From a bacterium (lineage in GTDB: Bacteria; Chloroflexota; Dormibacteria; UBA8260; Bog-877), in assembly GCA_021802115.1 (NCBI GenBank), contig JAKABA010000080.1, forward strand, positions 1-15,867: a stretch of DNA of 15,867 nucleotides, given 5' to 3'. How positions within the stretch are numbered: position 1 is the first letter of the stretch; each line of letters begins with the position of its first letter. A program made the position numbers and the translations under genes. This document shows positions 14,605 through 15,867 of the stretch, piece after piece. Under the pieces are notes generated by a model that had not been told where the DNA came from, did no database searches, and was given only the letters and a program-made list of their open reading frames with translations.

Positions 14605-15768
14605 TCAGCCGCACGGCCCCACGATGGTGGCGTTGGCGAAGTTGCCCACCTGCTCCTGCACCAATTTCAGCGCCGGGGTCAGCAGGTACAGACCCTGGTC
14701 GGTCGCCACCCAGGTGCCGTGGGAGTCGGTGTAGGTTGAGTACACGCTCAGCCCGCGGGCGCTGCTCAGCCCCGGACCGGTGAGCAGCGTGATCGCCGAC
14801 GACGGAGAGGTGGCCACCACCAGTGCGGTCCGGGCGGTCCCCTGCACAGTTTCCAGCGGGTCGCCCGCCGCCGTGGTGCCGACGACCGTGACCTGCTCGC
14901 CGGGATGGTACGACCAGACCGCGACCTGCCCGGTGGCGACGCTGAAGCGCAGGGCCTCGTCCCAGGGGACCTCCACCGGCGGCGGAGACGGATCCGCGGG
15001 GTTGGACTGCCCACCCCACACCGCCGTTGCGGATGCCAGGTACCACTCCACCCCGCTGGTCTGGGGCTGCAGGGTCACCGCGGACGCGGTGGCGGGATCA
15101 AGGCTCAGGAGTCCCCCGGTCACGTTGCTGGTGGGGGAGTGGTCAACCAGCAGGATCCGGCCTCCGTCCCAGCCGAGCACCTCGGTCTGCCCCCGCGAGT
15201 AGATCACCTGGTCGCTGGCTGTGGAGATGGTGACCAGGTGGACCGCTACCGAGGTGCTGGTCGGGTTGGCGATGTCGCCGACGCTCACATAGGCGTACTG
15301 CGTGCCACTGGGGGACAGCTCGGCGGGGGAGGCGGGTACCCAGGCGGCCAGCGCTGGGTCGTACGACTCTTCGGGAACGTCGCCGAAGAGGGTTGGCGTG
15401 GCTTGGGTCTGCCACTCCGAGAAGGCGCCTGCCACGCCGACCACCCCGGTGTCCAGGGCAGGATCCACGTTCCCCGACGGAAGTTGCAGGAATCCGCCCA
15501 GAGCCTGGCTGCCGGTCGATCCGGCGGCGACGGACGTGCCGTAGATCGGGAGGCTGCAACTCAGAGCGTCCGAGCCGGGGCTGCTCACTGGGCTGGTGAA
15601 CGGGGTTGGTCGTTGCGTCGGGCTGGGCGTCGGCCGTGGGTGGGCGCGATGGGAAGGAGCTGAGGCCGCGCATCCAGTCAGCGCCATGGCTGCCAGCAGC
15701 GCGCCGCTCGACCATCTCCACCGAGCCCTCCCCCTCACCAAGGCGGCTGCGGCTCCGGTTCCGCGCAC
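14605..15768 (-). CDS. Putative lipoprotein of unknown function
   Basis: The predicted product of 387 residues is exported and lipid-anchored. A basic n-region (RGRARWRW), a hydrophobic stretch (GALLAAMAL) and the lipobox 'LTGC' with Cys33 form a type II signal peptide. A Pro/Ser/Thr-rich linker (about 37-65) follows. The remainder is rich in Thr, Val, Ser and Gly with repeated short hydrophobic strands such as 'GTQYAYVSVGD', 'VLGWDGGRILLVD' and 'HGTWVATDQGLYLLTP'. This suggests an all-beta, possibly propeller-like extracellular domain, though no family is recognised. The start is uncertain: GTG 15768 has GGAG directly abutting it. GTG 15738, ten residues later, would give a more typical short signal peptide. 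The gene is convergent with the ABC permease, and nothing nearby points to a specific role. Confidence 0.8.
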   Translation of the reverse strand: MRGTGAAAALVRGRARWRWSSGALLAAMALTGCAASAPSHRAHPRPTPSPTQRPTPFTSPVSSPGSDALSCSLPIYGTSVAAGSTGSQALGGFLQLPSGNVDPALDTGVVGVAGAFSEWQTQATPTLFGDVPEESYDPALAAWVPASPAELSPSGTQYAYVSVGDIANPTSTSVAVHLVTISTASDQVIYSRGQTEVLGWDGGRILLVDHSPTSNVTGGLLSLDPATASAVTLQPQTSGVEWYLASATAVWGGQSNPADPSPPPVEVPWDEALRFSVATGQVAVWSYHPGEQVTVVGTTAAGDPLETVQGTARTALVVATSPSSAITLLTGPGLSSARGLSVYSTYTDSHGTWVATDQGLYLLTPALKLVQEQVGNFANATIVGPCG

Positions 15769-15823
15769 CTCCGGGGTCGTTCCGAGTTGGCGCTTGGCGC
15801 TGGGCGAGGAGCTGAGCCGCCCC

Positions 15824-15867
15824 TCAGCGCAGCGCCTCCGCGGGAGCCCTGAGCAGGTGATCTCGAC
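15824..15867 (-). CDS. Possible 3' end of a gene truncated by the window edge
   Basis: A minus-strand frame enters at the right edge and ends in TGA at 15826-15824. Its last 13 residues, RDHLLRAPAEALR, look like the end of an amphipathic helix. Another minus-strand frame here is also open, so this is only a guess. It would place a gene immediately upstream of the lipoprotein gene, 55 nt away. Confidence 0.2.
   Translation of the reverse strand, partial: RDHLLRAPAEALR

Overview
This is a gene-dense, GC-rich bacterial window (very high G/C at third codon positions, frequent GTG starts). It is dominated by selenium metabolism and a selenocysteine-containing formate dehydrogenase. Bacterial-type selenocysteine decoding (SelB, SelD, a SECIS hairpin inside the coding sequence), a CGNR-type zinc-finger regulator, and possible leaderless TANNNT-type starts fit a high-GC terrabacterium such as an actinobacterium or a Chloroflexota/Dormibacterota-like lineage. 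I cannot place it further from sequence alone.

Left part (1-8297): the window opens inside selB (Sec-specific elongation factor), which overlaps selD (selenophosphate synthetase). Tail-to-tail with selD is a 52-residue basic small protein. It is divergent from a CGNR zinc-finger regulator across a 71-bp AT-rich spacer holding a palindrome and a direct repeat. Convergent with the regulator is a tightly coupled minus-strand operon, fdhA-fdhB-nrfD. fdhA is interrupted by an in-frame UGA at 7728-7730, at the position of the active-site Sec of formate dehydrogenases. It is followed at the expected distance by a perfect hairpin with a GGUCU loop (SECIS). The first half is therefore a self-consistent unit: SelD makes selenophosphate, SelB decodes the UGA, and FdhA uses the Sec. 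FdhB carries four [4Fe-4S] clusters to the membrane quinone-reactive subunit NrfD. FdhA has no twin-arginine signal, and an in-frame stop lies 12 nt upstream of its ATG, so the catalytic site is predicted to be cytoplasmic.

Right part (8298-15867): these are ordinary chromosomal genes with no evident link to selenium. They are an HMG-CoA lyase family gene divergent from fdhA, a DHA2-family 14-TM drug exporter (minus), a doubtful small reading frame and a hairpin, a YihY/BrkB membrane protein (minus), a coupled ABC-2 exporter pair (ATPase and permease, plus), and a putative lipoprotein of unknown function (minus). A possible 3' end of another minus-strand gene touches the right edge.

No rRNA, tRNA, insertion sequence, CRISPR array or origin was seen. 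selA and the tRNA-Sec gene (selC) are not in the window and, if present, would most likely lie to the left of selB.
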